A stretch of DNA of 64,000 bases from Scleromatobacter humisilvae (GTDB lineage: Bacteria; Pseudomonadota; Gammaproteobacteria; Burkholderiales; Burkholderiaceae_C), in NCBI RefSeq assembly GCF_023231945.1, contig NZ_JAJLJH010000005.1, forward strand, positions 217,104-281,103, in the 5' to 3' direction. Position numbers and translations under genes: made by a program. Every line of letters starts with the position of its first letter. The first letter of the stretch is position 1. Positions 1 to 8,145 of this stretch are shown one piece after another. A model generated the notes under the pieces. That model was not told where the DNA came from. It saw nothing but the letters and a program-made list of their open reading frames with translations, and did not search any database.

Positions 1-105
1 CAGCGTCGCCAGTGCGTGCGCGTGGTCGCTGCGGCGCGCGTGATCCAGCAGCGCGGCGTAGGCCAGCGCGCGCACCTGGTCGAGCGTGGGCGCCGGCGAG
101 GACAT
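1..105 (-). CDS. N-terminal fragment of an unrecognised protein
   Basis: An open frame on the minus strand begins with ATG at 105 and runs off the window edge after 35 codons (MSSPAPTLDQVRALAYAALL and on). It lies 14 nt downstream of the zinc-finger gene on the same strand, so it may be co-transcribed with ilvE. No Shine-Dalgarno is visible before the ATG. The fragment is alanine-rich and too short to place in a family. Confidence 0.4.
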   Translation of the reverse strand, partial: MSSPAPTLDQVRALAYAALLDHARRSDHAHALATL

Positions 106-119
106 GCCGGCGTCCGGTC

Positions 120-329
120 TCAGTGTCCGGCCGCGATCTTGACGCCAGCGGCGAGCTGGTAGGTCGTGCCGCAGTACGGGCAGCGGCCGCGGCCTTCGTG
201 GCTCAGGTCGATGTAGACCTTGGGATGCGTGCTCCACAGCGGCATCTTCGGGTTCGGGCAGAAGACGACGCCGGGGCCTTGCAGGTCGCTGGCGGTGACT
301 TCGACGACGGCGGACGATTTATCGGTCAT
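120..329 (-). CDS. Small CHCC-type zinc-finger protein
   Basis: This 69-residue protein has Cys24, His35, Cys50 and Cys53, the C-x10-H-x14-C-x2-C spacing of the zf-CHCC domain (PF10276) also found in the mitochondrial complex I subunit NDUFS6. Its role in bacteria is not established; the residues predict one bound zinc. It follows ilvE on the same strand with a gap of about 33 nt, a common arrangement in Burkholderiales. Length is normal for the family. Confidence 0.85.
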   Translation of the reverse strand: MTDKSSAVVEVTASDLQGPGVVFCPNPKMPLWSTHPKVYIDLSHEGRGRCPYCGTTYQLAAGVKIAAGH

Positions 330-362
330 GGGTGCTTGTTTCGATTTCGGGAGAGGATGCGC

Positions 363-1286
363 TCAGACCTTGGTCAGCCATTCGGCGTACTTCGGGTTGC
401 GGCCGTTGACGATGTCGAAGAACGCGGTCTGGATCTTCTCGGTGATCGGGCCGCGCGAGCCGGCGCCGAGCTCGATGCGGTCGAGTTCGCGGATCGGCGT
501 GACTTCGGCGGCGGTGCCGGTGAAGAAGGCCTCGTCGGCGATGTAGACCTCGTCGCGCGTGATGCGCTTCTCGACCAGCTTCAGGCCGAGATCCTGGCAG
601 ATCGCGAACACGGTGTTGCGCGTGATGCCGTTGAGCGCGCCGGCCGACAGGTCGGGCGTGTAGACGACGCCGTTCTTGATCACGAAGATGTTCTCGCCGG
701 CGCCTTCCGACACGAAGCCGCTGGCGTCGAGCAGCAGCGCCTCGTCGTAGCCGTCGTCGACGGCCTCGGTGTTGGCGAGGATCGAGTTCGAGTAGTTGGA
801 CACCGCCTTGGCCTGCGTCATCGTGATGTTGACGTGGTGGCGCGTGTAGCTCGAGGTCTTGACGCGGATGCCGCGCTTGAGGCCTTCCTCGCCGAGATAG
901 GCGCCCCAGGCCCAGGCCGCGACCATCAGGTGGATCGTGTTGCCCTTGGGGCTGACGCCCAGCTTCTCGGAGCCGATCCACGTGAGCGGGCGCAGGTAGC
1001 AGCTCTCGAGCTTGTTCTCGCGCACGACGTCGAGCTGGGCCTTCATCACCTCGTCCGGCGTGAACGGGATCTTCATGCGCAGGATCTTGGCCGAGTTGAA
1101 CAGGCGCTCGGTGTGCTCGCGCAGGCGGAAGATCGCCGGGCCGTTGACCGTGTTGTAGGCGCGCACCCCTTCGAAGGCGCCGCAGCCGTAGTGCAGCGTG
1201 TGGGTCAGGACGTGGATCTTGGCGTCGCGCCACTCGACGAGCTTGCCGTCCATCCAGATCTTGCCGTCGCGATCGTCCATGCCCAT
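363..1286 (-). CDS. ilvE: Branched-chain amino acid aminotransferase
   Basis: This class IV PLP aminotransferase interconverts Leu, Ile and Val with their 2-oxo acids, the last step of branched-chain amino acid synthesis. The start at 1286 gives 307 residues (MGMDDRDGKIWMDGKLVEW), the usual IlvE length; the frame stays open further upstream, but that part is antisense to the next gene. The conserved block TQAKAVSNYSNS carries the PLP lysine, and SEGAGENIFV is the family cofactor-phosphate signature. A GAGG sits about 8 nt before the ATG, and a -10-like TTAGAAT lies about 35 nt upstream. Confidence 0.95.
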   Translation of the reverse strand: MGMDDRDGKIWMDGKLVEWRDAKIHVLTHTLHYGCGAFEGVRAYNTVNGPAIFRLREHTERLFNSAKILRMKIPFTPDEVMKAQLDVVRENKLESCYLRPLTWIGSEKLGVSPKGNTIHLMVAAWAWGAYLGEEGLKRGIRVKTSSYTRHHVNITMTQAKAVSNYSNSILANTEAVDDGYDEALLLDASGFVSEGAGENIFVIKNGVVYTPDLSAGALNGITRNTVFAICQDLGLKLVEKRITRDEVYIADEAFFTGTAAEVTPIRELDRIELGAGSRGPITEKIQTAFFDIVNGRNPKYAEWLTKV

Positions 1287-1376
1287 GGGGTTGCCTCGAA
1301 GAGAGTGGGAAAACCCGAATTCTAAGGTCGTTGGGCCGATTCCCGCCACGCGCCATCCTGCAGAATTCCAGCCCAG

Positions 1377-1895
1377 ATGACACCCGCCAACCACCAGCTC
1401 GATCATTCCAGCCACCGCGCGACGGCCCCGCTGCCCCTGCACCTGCTGGCCCACGACGTCGACATCGCGCTGAACGTGGGCGCGCTGTTCCGCCTCGCCG
1501 ACGCGCTCGGCGTCGAGCATCTGCACCTGACGGGCTCGTCGCCGCTGCCGCCCGACCCGAAGATCCGCAAGACCTCGCGCTCGGCCGAGCGGCATGTCGC
1601 GTGGTCCAGCGCCGCCGACCCGCTGGGCGTCGTCGCGACGCTGAAGTCCGAGGGTTGGCGCATCCTCAGCCTGGAGCTGAGCACCGGCAGCATCCCGCTG
1701 CACGAGCTGGCGCTGGCGCCGGGCGACCGGGTCTGCCTGATCGTCGGCGCCGAGAACGCCGGCGTCTGCCAGGCGCTGCTCGACGTCTCCGACCTCACCG
1801 TGCACATCCCCATGCGCGGCCAGAACTCGTCGATGAACGTGGCCAGCGCGTGCGCGATCGCCACCTACGAGATCGCGCGCCAGCTGGCGCGCTGA
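1377..1895 (+). CDS. TrmH/SpoU-family RNA 2'-O-methyltransferase
   Basis: This 172-residue SPOUT methyltransferase has the three SpoU motifs in order: NVGALFRLADALGV near residue 34, CLIVGAENAGV near 122, and IPMRGQNSSMNVASA near 145. These form the knotted AdoMet site. The family 2'-O-methylates ribose in tRNA or rRNA; the substrate cannot be read from the sequence. It lacks the extra N-terminal RNA-binding domain of the larger RlmB type. It is divergent from ilvE and its stop codon abuts the stop of the convergent phosphoesterase. Confidence 0.85.
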   Translation: MTPANHQLDHSSHRATAPLPLHLLAHDVDIALNVGALFRLADALGVEHLHLTGSSPLPPDPKIRKTSRSAERHVAWSSAADPLGVVATLKSEGWRILSLELSTGSIPLHELALAPGDRVCLIVGAENAGVCQALLDVSDLTVHIPMRGQNSSMNVASACAIATYEIARQLAR

Positions 1896-2741
1896 TCAGG
1901 CCGATTCGGTGCGGCCCATGAAGCCGCTGGCGAGCGCGTCGGCCCAGTCGCCGCGGCCGTTGGCCTGCGCGCGGGTGGCGGCGGATGTCCAGTCGTAGGG
2001 CGTGGTGCGCAGCTGCACGTGCCAGGCGCCGCGGCGATCGCGCTCGACCAGCGCCCAGCGGGCGTCCGGCGAGCCGTTCTCGATGACGTGCGGCAGCGGG
2101 TGGACGTCGTCGTAGGCCTGCAGGCCGACGCTGCCCGGATTGACGACCAGCGGCCCGCCCGGCAGCGACATCGTGCGCGGCACGTGCGTGTGGCCGCACA
2201 GGATCAGCGACGCGGCCAGGCCCGCACGCGTGCCGCCGGGCGGCGTCTCGGCGGCGCGCTCGCTCAGCTCGGTGGGCGTGGCGGCGCGCACGCCGCGTTG
2301 GCCGTCCAGGCCGCAGCCCGACGTGACGCTCTCCAAGAAATAGACCAGGTCGCTCGCCGGCGTGCCGTGGCACAGCAGCACCTCGTCGAGCAGCCACTGC
2401 GTGGCGGGCAACGCGCCCAGCCACGCGCGCTCGGGCGCCTGCAGCGCGCGCGCCGCATACGCGTCGGACGCGCCCATGCGCGCGACGTCGGCGCCCAGCG
2501 CCTGGCGCTCGTGGTTGCCGGCGATCGTGTGCCAGCGCCCGGGTTCGGCGGCCTCGCGCGCCATCAGCCACTGCACGGTCTCGAGCGGCCACAGCGGGCC
2601 GGACGCGATGTCGCCGAGGTTGACGACGTGCGTCACGGCGGCGCGCTCGATCTCGGCCCAGACGGCCTCGAGCGCGGGCAGGTTGCCGTGGATGTCGGAG
2701 ACGATGGCGATGCGCGTGGACGTCATTTGGCGGGATCGCAT
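1896..2741 (-). CDS. Calcineurin-like metallophosphoesterase
   Basis: The protein has the full metallophosphoesterase motif set: SDIHGN (D-x-H), NLGDIASGP (GD), AGNHE, LCHGTP and GHTHVPR, so a two-metal active site should be intact. It resembles the YfcE/MJ0936-type PF12850 family that hydrolyses phosphodiesters or phosphomonoesters. Substrate unknown. Two starts are possible, 2741 (MRSRQM) or 2726 (MTSTRIAIVSD); the second places the first beta strand at the very N terminus, as in relatives, and neither has a clear Shine-Dalgarno. Confidence 0.85.
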   Translation of the reverse strand: MRSRQMTSTRIAIVSDIHGNLPALEAVWAEIERAAVTHVVNLGDIASGPLWPLETVQWLMAREAAEPGRWHTIAGNHERQALGADVARMGASDAYAARALQAPERAWLGALPATQWLLDEVLLCHGTPASDLVYFLESVTSGCGLDGQRGVRAATPTELSERAAETPPGGTRAGLAASLILCGHTHVPRTMSLPGGPLVVNPGSVGLQAYDDVHPLPHVIENGSPDARWALVERDRRGAWHVQLRTTPYDWTSAATRAQANGRGDWADALASGFMGRTESA

Positions 2742-2816
2742 GGCGGGTAAACATCGCTAGGATACGCACGGTCGGCACGCCCTGCGCGCCCTGACGGCCG
2801 TCCCACCGGAAACCGC

Positions 2817-3233
2817 ATGCCCATCCTCGACATCCACACCCGCGTCGCCGCGTGCCTGCACATCGTGCTGGCCGTCCTGGGACTGTTGTTCCTGCTGGCG
2901 ATGGCGGCGCTCGTCGGCGCCTTCGGGGCGCTCGGGCCGAATTACGGCATCGACCGCCAGATCGCCGACTGGGTCGGCGGCGTCGGCATCCTGCTCATCG
3001 CGCTGTTCGCGCTGCTGCCGGTGCTCGAGATCATCGGCGCGGTGCTGCTGCTGCGCGGCAACGACACCGGCCGCATCTTCACGATCGTCTTCAGCGTGCT
3101 GAGCCTGGTCAACATTCCGATCGGCACCGCGGTTGGCGCTTACTCGCTGTGGGCGTTGCTGCGCGCGAAGCCGCCGCTGCCGCCCGCGACGCAGGCCGCG
3201 CCGATGCCGGCCGGAATGCAACAGCCGTTCTGA
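2817..3233 (+). CDS. Small integral membrane protein, unknown function
   Basis: This 138-residue protein has three or four hydrophobic segments: about 10-35 (HIVLAVLGLLFLLAMAALVG), 52-75, and 85-113 (IFTIVFSVLSLVNIPIG), followed by a proline-rich tail. There is no signal cleavage site. It resembles DUF4064/DUF2569-type small membrane proteins only in general layout and I cannot assign a family. A -10-like TAGGAT lies at 2758-2763, consistent with its own promoter. Confidence 0.6.
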   Translation: MPILDIHTRVAACLHIVLAVLGLLFLLAMAALVGAFGALGPNYGIDRQIADWVGGVGILLIALFALLPVLEIIGAVLLLRGNDTGRIFTIVFSVLSLVNIPIGTAVGAYSLWALLRAKPPLPPATQAAPMPAGMQQPF

Positions 3234-3305
3234 GGGCGTGAATCTCCGGGTCGGCGGCGGTGTCGTCGTCGGCAACGGGTCGGCAGGGCAGCATCTTTGC
3301 GCCAT

Positions 3306-3328
3306 CGCGACGCGACGCGACGCGACGC
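3306..3328. repeat. CGCGA pentamer tandem repeat
   Basis: Four perfect copies of CGCGA followed by CGC lie in the 141-bp gap between the membrane-protein gene and the end of radA. They are outside both genes. The rest of the gap shows no gene or clear terminator. Confidence 0.8.
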
Positions 3329-3374
3329 CGCACGGCCCAAGCCCACGCCGCCGCCGCGTGCCCGACGCGCGCGT

Positions 3375-4742
3375 TCAGAGCCCGCGCAACACCTCGATCG
3401 CCTCCTCGATTCGCTCCACCGCGTGGATCGTCAGCCCTTCGATGGGCTTCTTGGGCGCGTTCGCCTTGGGCACGATGGCCACCGAGAAGCCCAGCTTGGC
3501 GGCCTCCTTCAGCCGATCCTGGCCACGCGGCGCCGGCCGAACCTCGCCGGCCAGGCCCACTTCGCCGAACGCGAGGAAGCCGCGCGGCAGCGCGCGGTTG
3601 CGGATCGAGCTCTGGATCGCCAGCAGCACGGCCAGGTCGGCGGCCGGCTCGCTGATGCGCACGCCGCCCACGGCGTTGACGAACACGTCCTGGTCGCCGG
3701 TGGACACGCCCGCGTGCCGATGGAGCACCGCCAGCAGCATCGCGAGGCGGTCGCGCTCCAGGCCGACCGACAGGCGGCGCGGGCTGGGGCCGCCGGCGTC
3801 GACCAGCGCCTGGATCTCGACCAGCATCGGCCGCGTGCCCTCCAGCGTGACCAGCACGCAGCTGCCCGGCACCGGCTCGCCGTGCGTGGACAGGAAGATC
3901 GCACTCGGGTTGGCCACGCCCTTGAGTCCGCGCTCGGTCATCGCGAACACGCCGATCTCGTTGACCGCGCCGAAGCGGTTCTTGAACGCGCGCACCAGGC
4001 GGAAGCTGGAATGCGTGTCACCCTCGAAGTAGAGCACCGTGTCGACGATGTGCTCCAGCACGCGCGGTCCGGCCAGGTTGCCGTCCTTGGTGACGTGGCC
4101 CACCAGCACGATGGTGCAGCCGCCCGACTTGGCGGTGCGCGTGAGCTGCGCCGAGCATTCGCGCACCTGCGCCACCGAGCCGGGCGCCGACGTGAGCTGC
4201 TCGGAGTAAAGCGTCTGGATCGAGTCGATGACGCAGAACGCCGGCTGCTCGGCCTCGATCGTCGCGAGGATGCGCTCCAGGTTGATCTCGGCCAGCACGC
4301 GCACGTGCGCACCGGTGAGATCGAGGCGGCGCGAGCGCAGCGCCAGCTGCGCGCCGGACTCCTCACCGGTGACGTAGAGCACCTTCATCTGCGTGGCCAG
4401 CGCGTCGACCGCCTGCAGCAGCAGCGTGCTTTTGCCGATGCCCGGGTCGCCGCCGATCAGCACCACGCCGCCGGCGACGATGCCCCCGCCCAGGACGCGA
4501 TCGAGCTCCTCGATGCCGGTGGGCGTGCGGGCGATCTCGCCGGCGTCGATGTCGGCCAGCGTGGCCACCGGCTGGCTGCGCGTCAGGGCCTGGAAGCGGT
4601 TCTTGCTGGCCGCGGCGCCGGTGGGCTCGCCGACGCCTTCCTCCAGCGTGTTCCATTCGTTGCAGTGCGGGCACCGGCCCAGCCACTTCGGATTGGTGCC
4701 GCCGCAGGCGGAGCAGGTGTAGACGGTCTTGGGAGCAGCCAT
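3375..4742 (-). CDS. radA: DNA repair protein RadA
   Basis: RadA is a RecA-like helicase that drives branch migration of recombination intermediates. The 455 residues show all expected parts: a four-cysteine zinc finger (Cys10, 13, 24, 27), Walker A GGDPGIGKST near residue 100, the RadA signature KNRFG near 255, and a C-terminal Lon-protease-like domain. Length is typical. It is monocistronic on the minus strand. A -10-like GACAAT ends 6 nt before the ATG, and a LexA-box-like sequence lies just upstream (separate entries). Confidence 0.97.
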   Translation of the reverse strand: MAAPKTVYTCSACGGTNPKWLGRCPHCNEWNTLEEGVGEPTGAAASKNRFQALTRSQPVATLADIDAGEIARTPTGIEELDRVLGGGIVAGGVVLIGGDPGIGKSTLLLQAVDALATQMKVLYVTGEESGAQLALRSRRLDLTGAHVRVLAEINLERILATIEAEQPAFCVIDSIQTLYSEQLTSAPGSVAQVRECSAQLTRTAKSGGCTIVLVGHVTKDGNLAGPRVLEHIVDTVLYFEGDTHSSFRLVRAFKNRFGAVNEIGVFAMTERGLKGVANPSAIFLSTHGEPVPGSCVLVTLEGTRPMLVEIQALVDAGGPSPRRLSVGLERDRLAMLLAVLHRHAGVSTGDQDVFVNAVGGVRISEPAADLAVLLAIQSSIRNRALPRGFLAFGEVGLAGEVRPAPRGQDRLKEAAKLGFSVAIVPKANAPKKPIEGLTIHAVERIEEAIEVLRGL

Positions 4743-4748
4743 GGGCCC

Positions 4749-4754
4749 ATTGTC
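4749..4754 (-). promoter_or_regulatory. -10 hexamer of radA, leaderless spacing
   Basis: On the minus strand GACAAT is followed by six bases and then the radA ATG, so transcription would start at or next to the start codon. No good -35 is visible. Confidence 0.4.
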
Positions 4755-4757
4755 GCC

Positions 4758-4777
4758 TACTGTTCAAATCCACAGGT
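4758..4777. promoter_or_regulatory. Candidate LexA box upstream of radA
   Basis: TACTGTTCAAATCCACAGGT has the CTG-N10-CAG core and the TACTGT/ACAG half-sites of the enterobacterial LexA consensus. It lies 16 nt before the radA start and directly upstream of the -10 hexamer, where a repressor would block RNA polymerase. CTG-N10-CAG also occurs by chance in 64 kb, so the support is the half-site match plus position. Confidence 0.45.
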
Positions 4778-4921
4778 CGACAAATGCACGGTTTATCGAC
4801 CGGCGGGCGCTCGGCGCCGTTGCTGGTCGACCCGCCGCCGTCAGGCACCGCGAGAATGCGCCTGCCTGTCAGCGAGCGCCAACGAAGCGCGTCAACTGAG
4901 CGAGACCCCAGCGGCGCGGGC

Positions 4922-4927
4922 TAGGAT
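4922..4927 (+). promoter_or_regulatory. -10 hexamer of the GNAT gene, leaderless spacing
   Basis: TAGGAT is followed by six bases and the ATG at 4934. This predicts a transcript starting at the start codon. No ribosome binding site lies between them. Confidence 0.4.
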
Positions 4928-4933
4928 GGCGGG

Positions 4934-5392
4934 ATGACATCCCCCGCCATCCGCCGCGCCGCGCCCGCCGACGTCGACGCCCTCGCCCCGCTGTTCGACG
5001 CCTACCGACGCTTCTACGAGCAACCCGGCGACATCGCGCTGGCCAGCGCCTACCTGCATGACCGGCTGGAGCGCGGCGAATCGGTGATCTTCGTCGCCGA
5101 GGCCGACGGACAGTTGCTTGGCTTCTGCCAGCTGTACCCGACGTGGTGCTCGGTGGCCGCGGCACGCATCTTCGTGCTGTACGACCTGTTCGTGGACGAC
5201 GGCGTGCGCCGCTCCGGCGTCGGCCGCCAGCTGATGCTCGCGGCGCAGGCGTTCGGGCGCGACGCCGGCGCGGTGCGGCTGGACCTCGGCACGGCGCGCA
5301 CCAACGTCCGCGCCCAGGCCTTGTACGAATCGCTGGGCTGGCAGCGCGACGACATCTACCTGACCTACAACCTGTCGCTCGAGAGCGACTGA
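4934..5392 (+). CDS. GNAT-family N-acetyltransferase
   Basis: A single 152-residue GNAT domain that would transfer acetyl from acetyl-CoA to an amine. The strand-4/P-loop region DLFVDDGVRRSGVGRQLM matches the R/Q-x-x-G-x-G/A acetyl-CoA loop, and the C-terminal TNVRAQALYESLGWQRDD is the usual motif B. The substrate cannot be deduced. It stands alone between radA (divergent) and the LysE gene, 79 nt away on the same strand. Confidence 0.85.
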   Translation: MTSPAIRRAAPADVDALAPLFDAYRRFYEQPGDIALASAYLHDRLERGESVIFVAEADGQLLGFCQLYPTWCSVAAARIFVLYDLFVDDGVRRSGVGRQLMLAAQAFGRDAGAVRLDLGTARTNVRAQALYESLGWQRDDIYLTYNLSLESD

Positions 5393-5471
5393 CGCGCGAA
5401 CCTGGAAGCCCCATCACCACCTCGGACGGGCGACATTCGTTCATGATGTCGGCCCGCCCCGGAAACCAAGC

Positions 5472-6101
5472 ATGACCCTCACCACCTGGATCACCTTCTT
5501 CCTCGCCTGCTGGGCGATCAGCCTGTCGCCCGGCCCGGGCGCCGTCGCCGCGATGACCGCGGGCTTGAACCACGGCTTCCGGCGCGGCTACTTCATGGTG
5601 CTCGGACTCGTGCTGGGCATCTGGACACAGGTCGTGATCGTCGCCGCCGGCCTCGGGGCGGTCATCGCGGCGTCCAACACCGTGTTCACCGTGCTGAAGT
5701 TCTGCGGCGCGGCCTACCTCGTGTGGATCGGCGTCTCGCAATGGCGCGCCAGCGACAAGCCCATGGTCGCCGAGTCCCGCGACGCGCCCGTGTTGAGTCG
5801 CGGGCAGCTGATCCTGCGCGGCTGGGCCATCAACGCCACCAATCCCAAGGCGGCGGTGTTCATGCTGGCCGTCGTGACCAACTTCATCGACCCGGCACGG
5901 CCGCTGCTGCCGCAATACGTCGTCATCGCGCTGTCGCTGTCGTTCACCGACCTGGTCGTGATGGCCGGCTACGTGGCGCTGGCTTCGCGCGTGCTGCGCG
6001 CACTCAACGAGCCGCACCACGTGCGCATCATGAACCGCTGCTTCGGCGGCATGTTCGTGGTCGCGGGGACGCTGCTCGCCACGTTCCGCCGCAGTGCCTG
6101 A
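5472..6101 (+). CDS. LysE/RhtB-family amino acid exporter
   Basis: The 209 residues form about six hydrophobic segments starting at the N terminus. LSPGPGAVAAMTAGLNHGFRRG (in part) is the conserved LysE/RhtB region after the first helix, and AINATNPKAAVFMLAV is the family motif in the middle. Such proteins export amino acids or homoserine lactones at the inner membrane; the cargo is unknown. The stop lies 13 nt before the preferred start of the SDR gene, so the two may be co-transcribed. Confidence 0.88.
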   Translation: MTLTTWITFFLACWAISLSPGPGAVAAMTAGLNHGFRRGYFMVLGLVLGIWTQVVIVAAGLGAVIAASNTVFTVLKFCGAAYLVWIGVSQWRASDKPMVAESRDAPVLSRGQLILRGWAINATNPKAAVFMLAVVTNFIDPARPLLPQYVVIALSLSFTDLVVMAGYVALASRVLRALNEPHHVRIMNRCFGGMFVVAGTLLATFRRSA

Positions 6102-6114
6102 AGCGGAGCGCGCG

Positions 6115-6879
6115 ATGACCGCAGCCACCCTCGTCATCCTCACCGGCGCCTCGCGCGGCCTGGGCGAGGCGATGGCCGCGCACTACCTGGCCGGCGGCGC
6201 CTTCGTGCTGGGCCTGTCGCGCGGGCAGTCGGCCGCGTTGAAGGCGAGCGGGGCGGGCGGACTGGCGCAATGGCCGGTCGACCTGTCCGACCCGCTGCCG
6301 GTGGCCGGGCGCCTGGCCGCCTGGCTGGCCGATTTCGAACGCCGCGCCGCCGGCGCGCTGCCCGGGCGCTTGCGCGTGATCCACAACGCCGCGCTGCTGA
6401 GCGCGCCCGGCAACGTCGCCGAGGCGGATCCGGCCGATCTCGCGCGCAGCCTGCGCATCGGCATCGAGGCGCCGGTCGCGCTGACGGCCGCGTTCCTGCG
6501 CGCCACGGCGCACTGGGCCGCCTCCGATCGCCGCGTGCTGTTCGTGTCGTCCGGCTTGGGCCGCCGCCCGATGGCCGGCAGCGCCGCCTACTGCGCCCAG
6601 AAGGCGGGCCTCGACCACTTCGCGCGCGCCCTCGCGCTGGAAGAACAGGCGCGACCGCACGGCGCGCGCGTGGCCTCGGTCGCACCGGGCATCATCGACA
6701 CCGACATGCAGAAGCAGCTGCGCGGCGCCGACCCGCAGCGCTTCCCGGAGGCCGCGAAGTTCGACGAGTTCCACCGCAGCGGATCGCTGGACAGCCCCGC
6801 CACCGCCGCCGCCAAGGTGATCGCGCTGCTGGAGCGCGACGACTACGGCAGCAATCCGGTGACCGACGTCCGCGGCTGA
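6115..6879 (+). CDS. Short-chain dehydrogenase/reductase
   Basis: Classical SDR of 254 residues. The NAD(P) site TGASRGLG is at residues 10-17, the catalytic Tyr-x-x-x-Lys is in AAYCAQKAGLDH with SSGLG providing the serine region, and the downstream PG motif is APGIIDTDM. A GTG at 6094 overlaps the LysE gene, but the ATG at 6115 has a well-placed GGAG and puts the first beta strand at the N terminus, so I chose it. It resembles sepiapterin/benzil reductase-like SDRs; substrate unknown. Stop-to-stop contact with alr. Confidence 0.88.
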   Translation: MTAATLVILTGASRGLGEAMAAHYLAGGAFVLGLSRGQSAALKASGAGGLAQWPVDLSDPLPVAGRLAAWLADFERRAAGALPGRLRVIHNAALLSAPGNVAEADPADLARSLRIGIEAPVALTAAFLRATAHWAASDRRVLFVSSGLGRRPMAGSAAYCAQKAGLDHFARALALEEQARPHGARVASVAPGIIDTDMQKQLRGADPQRFPEAAKFDEFHRSGSLDSPATAAAKVIALLERDDYGSNPVTDVRG

Positions 6880-7992
6880 TCAGGCCGTCACGCTGACCGG
6901 CACGCGCAGCGCCAGCGCGCACATCAGCTCGTAGCCGATGGTGCCGGCCGGCCTGGCGACCTCGTCGATCGGCAGCAGCGAGTCGGCGGGCCCGTGGCCC
7001 CACAGCGTCACCTCCGAGCCGATACCCGCCTTCGGGAGCGGGCCGAGGTCGACGGTGATCATGTCCATCGACACGCGGCCGACGATGCGCGTGCGCACGC
7101 CGTCGACCAGCACCGGCGTGCCGGTGGGCGCGTGGCGCGGGTAGCCGTCGGCGTAGCCGCAGGCCACCACGCCGATGCGCATCGGGGCCTCGGCGGTGAA
7201 CGCGCTGCCGTAGCCGACGGTGTCGCCGGGCTGCAGCTGCTGCACGCCGATCAGCTTGCTGCGCAGCGTCATCGCGGGGCGCAGCTTCCAGTCGGCGATC
7301 GTGCGCGCCGGGTAGTCGGGCGCGCTGCCATAGCTCATGATGCCGGCGCGCACCCAGTCGCCGCCGACGCGCGGCGTCGTCGCGAGCGGGTCGGCGCCGT
7401 GGCGCAGCGTGGCGGCGCTGTTGGACAGCGTGCGCTCGCCGGCCATGTCGGCGGTCGTCGCCTCGAACACGGCGAGCTGGTGGGCGATGCCGCGGTCGCC
7501 GTCGGCGTCCGAGAAGTGCGTCATCAGCGAGATCTCGTCGACCTGCGGCAGCAGCTCCAGCCGCGCGCGCGCGCCGCGGAAGGCGGTCGGCGTGAAGCCG
7601 AGCCGGTTCATGCCGCTGTTCAACTTCAGGAAGACCCTGTGCGGCGTGTGGGTCTTGTGCTCGGCGAGCCAGTCGATCTGCTGCTCGCAATGCACCGCGT
7701 GCCACAGGTCCAGCCGCGAGCACAGCTCGAGGTCGCGCTGCTCGAAGCAGCCTTCCAGCATCAGGATCGGCCCGCGCCAGCCGAGATCGCGGACGCGCCG
7801 CGCCTCGTCGAAATCGAGCAGCGCGAAGCCGTCCGCTCCTCGGAGGCCGTCGAACGCCCGCTCGATGCCGTGCCCGTAGGCGTTGGCCTTGACGACGGCC
7901 CAGACGCGCGCGTCGGGCGCGGCCTCGCGGGCCCGTCCGATGTTGTGGGCCAGGGCGTCGACGTGGATCAGGGCTTCGATGGGACGGGGCAT
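6880..7992 (-). CDS. alr: Alanine racemase
   Basis: This PLP enzyme makes D-alanine for peptidoglycan. [11 protein letters not shown] near residue 35 carries the PLP lysine, and the C-terminal domain retains the conserved [14 protein letters not shown] end. The 370-residue length is normal. The position next to lplT and near radA matches other betaproteobacteria. The gene starts divergently from lplT and ends against the SDR gene. A CAGAAT hexamer six bases before the ATG suggests a leaderless transcript. Confidence 0.95.
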   Translation of the reverse strand: MPRPIEALIHVDALAHNIGRAREAAPDARVWAVVKANAYGHGIERAFDGLRGADGFALLDFDEARRVRDLGWRGPILMLEGCFEQRDLELCSRLDLWHAVHCEQQIDWLAEHKTHTPHRVFLKLNSGMNRLGFTPTAFRGARARLELLPQVDEISLMTHFSDADGDRGIAHQLAVFEATTADMAGERTLSNSAATLRHGADPLATTPRVGGDWVRAGIMSYGSAPDYPARTIADWKLRPAMTLRSKLIGVQQLQPGDTVGYGSAFTAEAPMRIGVVACGYADGYPRHAPTGTPVLVDGVRTRIVGRVSMDMITVDLGPLPKAGIGSEVTLWGHGPADSLLPIDEVARPAGTIGYELMCALALRVPVSVTA

Positions 7993-7998
7993 TTCCCG

Positions 7999-8004
7999 AT
8001 TCTG
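7999..8004 (-). promoter_or_regulatory. -10 hexamer of alr, leaderless spacing
   Basis: On the minus strand CAGAAT is separated from the alr ATG by exactly six bases. No Shine-Dalgarno could fit in between. Confidence 0.35.
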
Positions 8005-8145
8005 CCAGCGGCTTCGCGCCGCATGAAACGGGCCTTCGTCACGGAGGCGACAGGTTGGCGCATGCTATAAAGCCGCTCGCCCTATGGAGAGATTTCCCAG
8101 GCGCGGGGCCTCCTGGGTGGCCTCGACGCCGACGATGCCGAACGA

